This document shows, piece after piece, positions 17,601 through 24,058 of a DNA stretch of 31,728 nt. The DNA lies in contig DQHT01000042.1 in assembly GCA_003531115.1 (NCBI GenBank), positions 1 to 31,728 of the forward strand, read 5' to 3'. The notes under the pieces were generated by a model, which was not told the origin of the DNA, made no database searches, and was given only the letters and a program-made list of their open reading frames with translations. Every line of letters starts with the position of its first letter. The stretch's first letter is position 1. Source of the stretch: Bacteroidota bacterium (GTDB lineage Bacteria; Bacteroidota; Bacteroidia; UBA8524). Made by a program: the position numbers and the translations under genes.

Positions 17601-19385
17601 TGCTTCTTCACCCGGGGTATACCAATGTTTTGGTTTTGGGTCACGGGAAAAGTTACAGTTCATCCATTTTCCATTGGCGTCCCATACATTTTGCATGTAT
17701 TTCGTCCATGTAGTACACTGAGGCGCGGTTTGATCCCCAAAATCCCAAACGGTACGGGTGTGGTCATCCTGTCGCCTGCCGCCCCATGATCCAAAGAAGT
17801 TGTCGAACATAACCAATTCATGAAGGATCACGGTAGCCGGATCAGCAAGTGGTTTTTCAACTACCCCCATCGACACACCATTCCAAACAAATACTTCGAT
17901 GATATTTTCTTTTTTCCGGGAAGAGTCGGTCAGTTCGATCAGCACCATATCGTTTTGTTTCAATATGCTTGGAGCTGGTTTAGGAATATCATTCAGGATA
18001 AGGCTATCGTTGAATGCAAAAGAAGAGTTGTTTTTAAAATACACCGTGTCCTTGATCTGACACTGGTGCCTCAGCGAATCGGCAATTATATCCGGAACGC
18101 CTTTGCTGTCAATAGCGGCAGCAGGTCCCTTGGTTAACACATCGATGGATGAGAAAAACGGGCACCCCGCTATGGTTCCTTGTATCGTAACCGTATAAAT
18201 ATTTGGTGCGGTAAAACTATGCCGGGCACCTTTAAAGTTCCTGTTATTGAAGTTCTGAGGACCTGAATCCGGATCATCAAATACCCAAAGGAAATTCACC
18301 GGCCAGCTTAATGGATCGATATTGTGTGTAAATGTAAAGTCGTTGCCAACCTGACACTGTGCATCTTTTCCGTTTGACTCTTCGATTACCAGTTGTGGAT
18401 TTACGTTACAAGCAAATCCTTTTTTAATTGTAGTATCCCAGCAGTTCGAATCGTCCTGAACGATCAGGGTTACATCAAAACATCCGTGTTTTTCATAAAT
18501 ATGGGTGGGTTCCCAGTAGCAGGAGTCCATTCCCGAGCCTTTAATTCCTGACTCATAGGTCTCTCCGTCTCCAAAATCCCAGTAATACTTTTTAACCCTG
18601 TTATAAGCAACCCGGGAAGTATTCTGAATAGGGACAATCGTTTTACCACAGGCAAGTTGTGCTGTGGTAGTGAAATCTACCCCAATATCTTCAGTAATAT
18701 ATACTCCTTTGATTAATCTAAAGTCGTCGGCACATCCTTTATCGTTTTCAACACGAAGAAAAGGATCCATAAACCCGCCGGCTGCACCGGGATACGAATG
18801 GCAGTATATCCCACCCGGGCCCGTAGAAAAATCCTGTCCCCCGTCGCCAAATAGAAATTCAGCTTTTACCAGAGTACGGTTTGTACCCGGGGTGGATTTG
18901 TCTTCGAAACAAAACAAGTTGTTTTTGTAACACTGGTAAGGCGCGCTAAGCAAAACAAAATTTGATGTTGGTTTTGCGTGTACTTCCAAATTTACGGTAT
19001 TGGTACAGCTCGCCCCTCCCGCAGTAGTAATCGTTACTGTAATCGTAACAGACTGCATTCCGTTGTGGGTAAACTGAGCCACTCCTCCAATGGCACTTTG
19101 CCCGGAACTGGTTGACCAGTTAACGACATCGCCCATGCTGGTTGCAACACTGAAAGCTGCGGGATCTCCTTCACAGACTTCAATCGGACCGGTTATGGTA
19201 CAGTTCTGAGCTGTGGCCACATTCCAACCCAAAGAAATCAGGATCACTGCAACGAGTGATAAAAATTTCAGATTTGTCAGGTAATTTTTCATCATACTTA
19301 TTTTCAAATAATGATCGGGTTTATTTCGAATTCGATCCTCGCCCCTACAGGCAAAGGTATCAAAATAACTTACTTTTTTTGTCAT
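14619..19385 (-). CDS. Giant PKD-repeat surface protein with T9SS type B (gliding, CHU_C) sorting domain
   Basis: 1588 residues from ATG 19385. The PKD-type beta-sandwich signature (WDFGDG and variants) recurs near residues 266, 548, 1065, 1161, 1252, 1351 and 1438, separated by Ig-like stretches. The last ~90 residues (NVFTPDGDEINDFFKVEIEG ... GTVTLIR) are the gliding-motility-associated, type B T9SS sorting domain. The expected role is a secreted adhesin or filament, loosely like SprB. The start is uncertain. ATG 19385 has a strong GGGAGG six bases upstream but puts 30 residues ahead of the signal peptide. ATG 19295 begins directly with MMKNYLTNLKFL, a clean signal peptide ending VATAQ/N, and has a TACCTTTG promoter box upstream. 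It lies 11 bases after the anti-sigma gene, whose C-terminal domain is homologous. Confidence 0.92.
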   Translation of the reverse strand: MTKKVSYFDTFACRGEDRIRNKPDHYLKISMMKNYLTNLKFLSLVAVILISLGWNVATAQNCTITGPIEVCEGDPAAFSVATSMGDVVNWSTSSGQSAIGGVAQFTHNGMQSVTITVTITTAGGASCTNTVNLEVHAKPTSNFVLLSAPYQCYKNNLFCFEDKSTPGTNRTLVKAEFLFGDGGQDFSTGPGGIYCHSYPGAAGGFMDPFLRVENDKGCADDFRLIKGVYITEDIGVDFTTTAQLACGKTIVPIQNTSRVAYNRVKKYYWDFGDGETYESGIKGSGMDSCYWEPTHIYEKHGCFDVTLIVQDDSNCWDTTIKKGFACNVNPQLVIEESNGKDAQCQVGNDFTFTHNIDPLSWPVNFLWVFDDPDSGPQNFNNRNFKGARHSFTAPNIYTVTIQGTIAGCPFFSSIDVLTKGPAAAIDSKGVPDIIADSLRHQCQIKDTVYFKNNSSFAFNDSLILNDIPKPAPSILKQNDMVLIELTDSSRKKENIIEVFVWNGVSMGVVEKPLADPATVILHELVMFDNFFGSWGGRRQDDHTRTVWDFGDQTAPQCTTWTKYMQNVWDANGKWMNCNFSRDPKPKHWYTPGEEACYTVRLTITDTTFRVLPDDGYNYANGGVFNDTARFVPYMTLDSIFDYPAQIVAGDTVWVYNPYCPAEKVDYKRVNDPTQKYWTGEYDTTYGRWYINPNFQKGIECEATSTVLLALEPPNALGMKVKPAKAVFCLGSNPTYGVNFDWSETTPGCTRQHVWMNFDSLLDRLDNSPTILDKWTPQAGFLLDPITPWPLGTMSMPQWPNVIYYDYTGKLADSCGRITVGLRVQNGYDPYTKQPCIDERWYHNMLNYINSDPEFTLDTVYGCAPLEVELTFIREYHDSLEALSINANVDFTLDNDYNKGFTYIDSIYRNKYDARTGTFVNYILTFYVDRTGIAKKIDSLVWTPSEGGLLGCGSELRIKTKRRLTFREPGRYAVLASANTKDGCTNTSSVHYVVVGFAKAIGQDKKLICKDETIEFGDTSLYLLLEPDPITGAQFIPWNYWRDGNRFKHPDGSARIPQPLHETTRWDFGQGVGFTTIRFNPITVSYNVPGHYRVRAEFMDSIGCRDTLHLEVDVTGGKAHFGFEESVNLCKPIVNFFDSSKIYDPCRLTYGVACDSVIRWIWDFGDGSPITDTDIDNPNSPPIRNPSHVYERFGDYDVKLIILTRMGCWDTLVSTVSIAGPQPKFDFTIDSIGCVPYTVYLGNFTIDPTKNAKWTWRFGDPDSTSITTNSDSVMYFTYTKPGTYQITLEQGDTVSLTKEWCIATYPPSPKKIEVTVLPEKKVNFIPSKIDVCPNEIITFTDTSDSTYTVFNWDFGDGNDTTLTEAQGGRIVTHSYASTGTYVVRLNPDYTPPLGEPKCKQSKALVINVREVNASFTTDTTGMPVFKYTNTSTNGIEFWWKFEDGGAFIPCPTADPVNCPDAQYNYGDRQGCHTVQLVAKSPEGCYDTADFVICNTYQTFINIPNVFTPDGDEINDFFKVEIEGYDKYEIKIYNRFSEKVFESTDPNDPWNGKKNNTGADLPAGVYYVVINYQLRGEPEKTYNGTVTLIR
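19352..19359 (-). promoter_or_regulatory. Candidate internal -7 box (TACCTTTG) before the PKD gene
   Basis: The minus strand reads TACCTTTG, an exact TAnnTTTG. It lies inside the first codons of the long form of the PKD gene and about 55 bases before the alternative ATG at 19295. If used, only the shorter protein with a normal signal peptide could be made from that transcript. No clear -33 box is seen. Confidence 0.3.
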
Positions 19386-19396
19386 GGTTTTCCTCC

Positions 19397-20791
19397 CTAT
19401 TCTTTTATCAATGTGATCGTTTCTTTCGCTTGTTCCATTTTGCCCCCGGCAAGCGCATAATCAAGTATGCATGTATAAAATCCGGGTACAATCTGGTTTT
19501 GTTTGTATTTATCTCTTCCATCCCATTCCTCTTTTGGATCCGTAGATTCAAAAACGAGCTGAGACTGGCTATTAAAAATATAGATATGGTAGAATGTGGC
19601 ACCTTCGATATCAACTTTGTAACCATCGTTGATTCCATCGCCATCAGGGGTAAATACATTGGTCAAGCGTGGGGCTTTTACTTCAAATACCACATTGTTT
19701 CTGAATTCCAGGCTGGCTGAATCGGTACAGCCAAATTTGTTCGTTACCTGCGCACTCATGCGGTGATCCTTCGGTAAAGCGTCGTACAATTGGATGTTTC
19801 CGTTGCTCATCATTCCGCCGTCCAGATACCAGAGTGTTTTAACTCCCTGGCCGGCTTCGAAGGCATAACGCCCTCCTCCCATATCAGTTTTACTCAGTTT
19901 AACTTCCGGCAATGGATTTACATATAGGAATTGTGCCTTTTTATGGATGGTTTCTCCGTCAAGAATGCGGCATTCCATATGGTAAAGTCCGGCCGTGGTC
20001 ATCGGGTAATGGGTCTGTTCTGTTCCTTTTACGCCTCTGTTCAAACAACTGCCGTTGATCCAAACTTCATACACACAATTATCTGCATTGAGTAAGAAAA
20101 GCTTATAGGTCTGACCTTCGCACAGCATCGTGTCTTTTTGTGAAAAACCAAATATTGGTGTTTTAGGTTTAAGCTGCGCCTGGGGTTGTCCCTGAACCCC
20201 GGGAATTTGAGGACCCTGAGGAACCTGAGGTGTAGCGGGTGTAGCGGGTTGTACCGTAAGCGCAGATTGAGCAAACGGGTTCCCCTCCGCTCCTGTTTCT
20301 GTTTCCCGGCGAACAATAGGGTTTCTGTCTGGTCCCTGATCGGAAGACTTTGTTGAAGGCAGGATCACTTCCGAGGGCTGATCCGGTGAATTTACCTTTT
20401 CAATGGCGTTTAATTCAGCCGGCTTGTCTGAAACGACAGCCACTTCACTGTTTTCCTGAGTATTTTGCCGGTTCGCCATGTACCACACCGAGGTAGTAAC
20501 TACCCCTGCCAATACAGATCCCAGTATCCATTTTCCGGCTATGGAAAGGCCCTGTCCAAGTATTCCGCTTCCGAGCTGACTTTGTACCGCCTGGAAAACG
20601 CCTTCAGGAGCCGGTATATTGATATGTTCCACCGTTTCACGAATGGCAGCATCAAACTGAAGATTTTGATTGAGGGAATCCAATGATGATTCCATAGCCT
20701 CCCAAACTCCTTCCGGAACTTCCGGATTGAGAGAAGCCAGCTGCTCGCGCAGTTGCTCATCAAAGGGGGTATATGGATTATTCGTTTTCAT
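19397..20791 (-). CDS. Membrane anti-sigma factor fused to T9SS type B (gliding, CHU_C) domain
   Basis: 464 residues from ATG 20791, which overlaps the sigma-factor stop by 14 bases. A longer frame to 20872 runs deep inside the sigma gene and is rejected. There is no signal peptide. The N-terminal ~85 residues are acidic and should be cytoplasmic. They hold two copies of a short motif, VPEGVWEAMESSL (26-38) and APEGVFQAVQSQL (61-73). One membrane segment follows at about 88-106 (WILGSVLAGVVTTSVWYMA). Then come a disordered linker rich in Pro and Gln (about 110-225), Ig-like beta structure, and at 378-464 a gliding/type B sorting domain (NVFTPDGDGINDGYKVDIEG ... ETITLIKE). Position directly after an ECF sigma gene plus the cytoplasm-membrane-periplasm layout make it the likely cognate anti-sigma factor. 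A sorting domain on an inner-membrane protein is odd and may act as a sensor. The anti-sigma role is inferred; the domains are seen. Confidence 0.85.
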   Translation of the reverse strand: MKTNNPYTPFDEQLREQLASLNPEVPEGVWEAMESSLDSLNQNLQFDAAIRETVEHINIPAPEGVFQAVQSQLGSGILGQGLSIAGKWILGSVLAGVVTTSVWYMANRQNTQENSEVAVVSDKPAELNAIEKVNSPDQPSEVILPSTKSSDQGPDRNPIVRRETETGAEGNPFAQSALTVQPATPATPQVPQGPQIPGVQGQPQAQLKPKTPIFGFSQKDTMLCEGQTYKLFLLNADNCVYEVWINGSCLNRGVKGTEQTHYPMTTAGLYHMECRILDGETIHKKAQFLYVNPLPEVKLSKTDMGGGRYAFEAGQGVKTLWYLDGGMMSNGNIQLYDALPKDHRMSAQVTNKFGCTDSASLEFRNNVVFEVKAPRLTNVFTPDGDGINDGYKVDIEGATFYHIYIFNSQSQLVFESTDPKEEWDGRDKYKQNQIVPGFYTCILDYALAGGKMEQAKETITLIKE

Positions 20792-21329
20792 GGATATGAG
20801 AATATTCTCCTGATAACATTTCCTGTAAAATTTTTCTTGCCCGGGAGAGTTGGGACTTCGATGTACTTTCACTGATTCCCAGCATTTCGGCTATTTCCTG
20901 ATGCTGGTACCCTTCTACAATAAAAAGGTTAAAAACTGCCCGATAACCGGGTGCGAGTTCCTGAATTTTTTTCAGAACGAACTGTACATCCATTTTTCGC
21001 ATTTCAGGTAAATAACTCAGTTCCGATTCAAAATCATTGACATCTTCATGAAAGATTTTGTTCTCTGGTTTTCTGAGCGCTTCCAAACACCCATTCACCA
21101 TAATACGGCGTATCCAGCCTTCAAACGACCCATCTCCCTTAAAGGAAGCCAGATTTTGAAAAACCCGGATAAAACCTTCCTGAAGAAAGTCTTTGGCCTG
21201 ATCCTGCCCCTGGCTGTAGCGTAAACAAACGGAATACATCTTTTGCGAATACTGGTTATACAACAGTTTTTGGAAAGTTTTATCCCCTTTCAGACATCCT
21301 TGCACTATGTTCCTTTCCTGCTCTGTCAT
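20778..21329 (-). CDS. ECF-type RNA polymerase sigma factor
   Basis: 183 residues, a normal length for ECF sigma-70 factors. Region 2 covers about residues 20-90 (DFLQEGFIRVFQNLASFKG and GWIRRIMVNGCLEALRK). Region 4 covers about 120-175, with the helix-turn-helix HQEIAEMLGISESTSKSQLS followed by RARKILQEML. It directs core RNA polymerase to a specific promoter set. The start has a good ribosome site (AAGGAGAGG) 7 to 10 bases upstream. The 3' end overlaps the anti-sigma start by 14 bases, so the two proteins are probably made in a fixed ratio by translational coupling. A 72-base gap separates it from porQ upstream; no consensus promoter was found there. The regulon is unknown, but the neighbours point to T9SS or surface proteins. 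Confidence 0.95.
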   Translation of the reverse strand: MTEQERNIVQGCLKGDKTFQKLLYNQYSQKMYSVCLRYSQGQDQAKDFLQEGFIRVFQNLASFKGDGSFEGWIRRIMVNGCLEALRKPENKIFHEDVNDFESELSYLPEMRKMDVQFVLKKIQELAPGYRAVFNLFIVEGYQHQEIAEMLGISESTSKSQLSRARKILQEMLSGEYSHIHENE

Positions 21330-21401
21330 TAAAGGTTCCTCTCCTTACTGTTTGCTAGATGCGTATCCGGTGTTCCGGGTTGCAAGCACGATGCACAATT
21401 T

Positions 21402-22454
21402 TTACTTTTTTTTGAACTCTTCCAGATTGAGGGTCAATGCAAACTGATGGCTGCTTTTACCCGGAAAGAAAGAAGCCAGGGCATAATCGAAACGAAGGCG
21501 GGATATTTTTATCCCTACCCCCCACGAAAATCCGGTAAGTCCTTTGCCCTCATCCCAGGTCATTTCTGCCCGGCGCTGGTGGTTATAAGCTACCCTGACC
21601 ATAAAATTAGGACCGAATACCAGTTCCGATGCCAGGATCACATGGCGAAATGCATTATCGCCAAAGCCAACCTTTTGTTCTTTTTCCTGGTCGTCGAAAC
21701 TCAGGTTTTGCGAACGGTCGTTTGTATTGATATAAGCGATCTTCCAGGTTTGTAAATTATGAAGAACGGCGATCAGTCTTAATGGGGCATGTTTCAACTT
21801 TCTGGAAAATGACCATTGAATTTCAAAAGGCAGGGGTTCGCGAATACCGGTATAGGTCTTGAATTGGATACCGGCATTCCGAATCAGCAGGGCAGTGGAA
21901 AACAACCCGCTGTCAGAGGTATAGGATCCTGAAAAATCCAGGGCTGCACCAAAACTTTTATAGGTTTCGAGTTGGGAATAAATGAGTTTGGCATTTACAC
22001 CATAGCCCCATTTTCCGTCCTGATTTCCATAGCCGGCCTGAAAAGCGTAATCCGCTGCCCGGAATATCCCTTCTTCATTGCCGAGCGCATCGCGGGCAAC
22101 AAACTGGCCGTAATTGGTATAAAGTATCCCCATCGAAAACGTTCCAATGGAATCATCATGTTTTACATAATTCACCTGGCCAATATTGATATCGCTGAAA
22201 TAATTCACATAATTCATAGCCAGATGCCGGTGCATGGCGGACGATAGTTGCGAAGGAAGCACAAAACCGATATTTGGATCCGAGTCGGCGATAGCGATGG
22301 GAGCTCCGCCTAACGCGGCAAGACGGGGTGAGGGCTGAAGGTTTAAAAACGAATAAGCCCCTCTTCCTCCAATTTGAGCCGAGGCAGAAAGCAGGAGGAA
22401 GCAGGAAATGCTGCTAATGAGTATACGCATGGTTGAAAGGCTAACGAATTTCAT
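21402..22454 (-). CDS. porQ: Type IX secretion system outer-membrane protein PorQ
   Basis: 350 residues. A signal peptide precedes AQIGGRGAYSFLNL. The start of the mature protein, GGRGAYSFLNLQPSPRLAALGG, is the hallmark of PorQ, a FadL/PorV-related 14-strand barrel. In Porphyromonas PorQ belongs to the attachment complex with PorU, PorV and PorZ, which removes the sorting domain from cargo and joins the cargo to anionic lipopolysaccharide. The rest is alternating beta strands ending in FALTLNLEEFKKK. The ATG overlaps the mazG stop as ATGA, so the two are coupled. An internal Met at 22430 (MRILISSISCF) would give a more compact signal peptide. It is followed after 72 bases by the ECF sigma gene, which links the T9SS machinery to the regulatory pair physically. 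Confidence 0.9.
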   Translation of the reverse strand: MKFVSLSTMRILISSISCFLLLSASAQIGGRGAYSFLNLQPSPRLAALGGAPIAIADSDPNIGFVLPSQLSSAMHRHLAMNYVNYFSDINIGQVNYVKHDDSIGTFSMGILYTNYGQFVARDALGNEEGIFRAADYAFQAGYGNQDGKWGYGVNAKLIYSQLETYKSFGAALDFSGSYTSDSGLFSTALLIRNAGIQFKTYTGIREPLPFEIQWSFSRKLKHAPLRLIAVLHNLQTWKIAYINTNDRSQNLSFDDQEKEQKVGFGDNAFRHVILASELVFGPNFMVRVAYNHQRRAEMTWDEGKGLTGFSWGVGIKISRLRFDYALASFFPGKSSHQFALTLNLEEFKKK

Positions 22455-23230
22455 GCTTGCTTATTTTCTTTGGCTTTAGCTTCATTCCACCAGATATCCA
22501 TTTCTTCCAGGGTCATTTTTTTCATTTCCAGTCCGGCAGCCTCTGCTTTCGATTCGATATATTCAAAGCGTTGTTTGAATTTAATATTCGTTTTTTCCAG
22601 GGCATCATCGGGGTTAATGCCTTCAAATCGGGCATAATTTACCAGGGCAAAAAGCAGGTCTCCAAATTCTTCTTCCCTGTCTTTTGTTGTGGTAGCTGTT
22701 TCAAATTCCAGCAATTCCTCCTCCACTTTCTTCCATACCTGTTGTTTATCCGGCCAATCGAAACCCACCTGCGCTGCTTTTTCCTGCATACGGTAAGCCT
22801 TTACCAGGGAAGCCAAAGAAGCAGGTACACCGGCTAGTAATTGTTTATTGCCACCGGTTTCCTTCATTTTTATTTGTTCCCAGTTGCGTTTTACGTCGTC
22901 ATCGTCTTTTACGATCACATCCCCATAAATATGCGGGTGACGTACAATGAGTTTTTCACAAAGCGCATTTATCACTTCGGTAATCGTAAAATCACCCGTT
23001 TCAGAAGCAATTCGGGCATAAAAAACGATATGGAGCAAAACGTCACCCAGCTCTTTTTTTATTTCCTGGCTGTCTTTTCTGAGTATCGCTTCACTCAGTT
23101 CATACACCTCTTCGATCGAAAGATGGCGCAGACTTTCCATCGTTTGTTTTTTATCCCAGGGACATTTTTCACGGAGTTCATCCATGATGTTGAGCAAACG
23201 TTCAAAAGCAATTAATCGGGCATCGGTCAT
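22451..23230 (-). CDS. mazG: Nucleoside triphosphate pyrophosphohydrolase MazG
   Basis: 259 residues from ATG 23230. A TTG three codons upstream (23239) is also open but less likely. It hydrolyses NTPs and dNTPs to monophosphate and pyrophosphate, a house-cleaning role and a control on ppGpp. There are two MazG repeats, as in full-length bacterial MazG. The first has CPWDKKQTMESLRHLSIEE then EVYELSEAI ... KKELGDVLLH, which is the metal-binding ExxE...ExxD pattern. The second has VEEELLEFETA ... EEEFGDLLFALVNYAR. The ending DIWWNEAKAKE is typical. It is coupled to porQ by an ATGA overlap; the metabolic link to T9SS is not obvious. The gap upstream holds a long inverted repeat of heptamers. Confidence 0.96.
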   Translation of the reverse strand: MTDARLIAFERLLNIMDELREKCPWDKKQTMESLRHLSIEEVYELSEAILRKDSQEIKKELGDVLLHIVFYARIASETGDFTITEVINALCEKLIVRHPHIYGDVIVKDDDDVKRNWEQIKMKETGGNKQLLAGVPASLASLVKAYRMQEKAAQVGFDWPDKQQVWKKVEEELLEFETATTTKDREEEFGDLLFALVNYARFEGINPDDALEKTNIKFKQRFEYIESKAEAAGLEMKKMTLEEMDIWWNEAKAKENKQA

Positions 23231-23255
23231 CGCCCTCAAAGTAACCGAATTTGTA

Positions 23256-23330
23256 TCAGTTTTCAGTGTTCAGTTTTCAGTGTTCAGCAGATTTGCGGTG
23301 GGACACTGAAAACTGAACGCTGAAAACTGA
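23256..23330. repeat. Long inverted repeat built of heptamer units (TTTTCAG / TGTTCAG)
   Basis: The 28-base arms 23256-23283 and 23303-23330 are reverse complements with a single mismatch, around a 19-base spacer. Each arm is itself a tandem of 7-base units of the type AGTTTTC / AGTGTTC. It fills the gap between the response-regulator stop (23336) and mazG (23230). It may act as a transcription barrier for the regulator operon, though it lacks a T-run, or it may be a mobile or slippage-born intergenic repeat. Confidence 0.9.
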
Positions 23331-23335
23331 ACACT

Positions 23336-24058
23336 CTAATTAAGAATATTGTTTGCGTATAAGTATTCGTATAGGCTGCTTTTATAGTTTTTACCGATCG
23401 GAATTTGTTGTTCTCCGAGTTCAATTTTGTTTCCGGAGATGGATTTGATCTCTCCAATGCGCACGATAAAGGAGCGGTGTACGCGAATAAAGCGGTCGCT
23501 CGGGAGGCGCTCCTCCATTTTTTTCATGGTTTGAAGGGTGATGATGCGTTTTTCATTGGTATGAATTTTCACATAATCGGCGAGGGCTTCGACATAGTGG
23601 ATGTCGTCGTAGCGAAGTTTAACCAGCTTTTGATCGGCTTTTACAAAAAAGTGATCTTCTCCTTCTACAGGCATGCTGAAAGATAGAGGCTGGTGTTTGA
23701 GTTGATAAAGTTCTCTGGCTTTTTTCACGGCTTTTTTAAATCGGTCAATAGAAATAGGTTTCATCAGGTAGTCGACCGCATCGAGGTTAAATCCTTCTAC
23801 CGCGAAATTTGGATGAGCGGTGGTGAACACGACCATAGGCGGCGACTCAAGCGATCGGAGAAAGTCAATACCTGATATCTCCGGCATTTGTATATCCAGA
23901 AAGATCAGGTCGACGGGCAGTGTTTTAAGGGCTTCCCGTGCCTCGATCGCATTATGGCATTTCCGTAGCAGTTGAATATCCTGCTCGGATTCCAGGTAAG
24001 ATTCAATGACATCCTGGGCTAGAGGCTCATCATCGACGATAATGCAGTTTAACTTCAT
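23336..24058 (-). CDS. LytTR-type response regulator
   Basis: 240 residues. The receiver domain covers 1 to about 120, with the acidic pocket DDE at 9-11, phospho-acceptor Asp55 in LIFLDIQMPE, the Thr in VVFTTAH and Lys in DYLMKPIS. The C-terminal LytTR DNA-binding domain covers about 135-235 (KLVKLRYDDIHYVEALADYV, FIRVHRSFIV). The family binds direct repeats upstream of target genes. The start overlaps the kinase stop by 4 bases (ATGA), so it is translated with its partner kinase. The target genes cannot be told from the sequence. Confidence 0.96.
   Translation of the reverse strand: MKLNCIIVDDEPLAQDVIESYLESEQDIQLLRKCHNAIEAREALKTLPVDLIFLDIQMPEISGIDFLRSLESPPMVVFTTAHPNFAVEGFNLDAVDYLMKPISIDRFKKAVKKARELYQLKHQPLSFSMPVEGEDHFFVKADQKLVKLRYDDIHYVEALADYVKIHTNEKRIITLQTMKKMEERLPSDRFIRVHRSFIVRIGEIKSISGNKIELGEQQIPIGKNYKSSLYEYLYANNILN

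Noticed and set aside
19256..19720. Plus-strand open frame of 154 codons across the anti-sigma/PKD junction
   Set aside because: It is antisense to two strongly supported genes and has no domain or ribosome site.
20792..20872. 27-codon upstream extension of the anti-sigma gene
   Set aside because: It lies wholly within the sigma region 4 coding sequence in another frame. ATG 20791, overlapping the sigma stop, gives a sensible protein start.
21330..21401. GGAAC-type ECF autoregulatory promoter before the sigma gene
   Set aside because: A GGAAC occurs, but no matching -10 element at proper spacing was found, so it cannot be told from chance.
22430..22454. Internal Met at 22430 as the porQ start
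   Set aside because: It remains possible, but the ATGA overlap with mazG is a common coupling arrangement and gives an acceptable signal peptide, so 22454 was kept.
23256..23330. Heptamer inverted repeat as a CRISPR array
   Set aside because: There are no unique spacers of regular length and no cas genes; the units are contiguous and form one palindrome.
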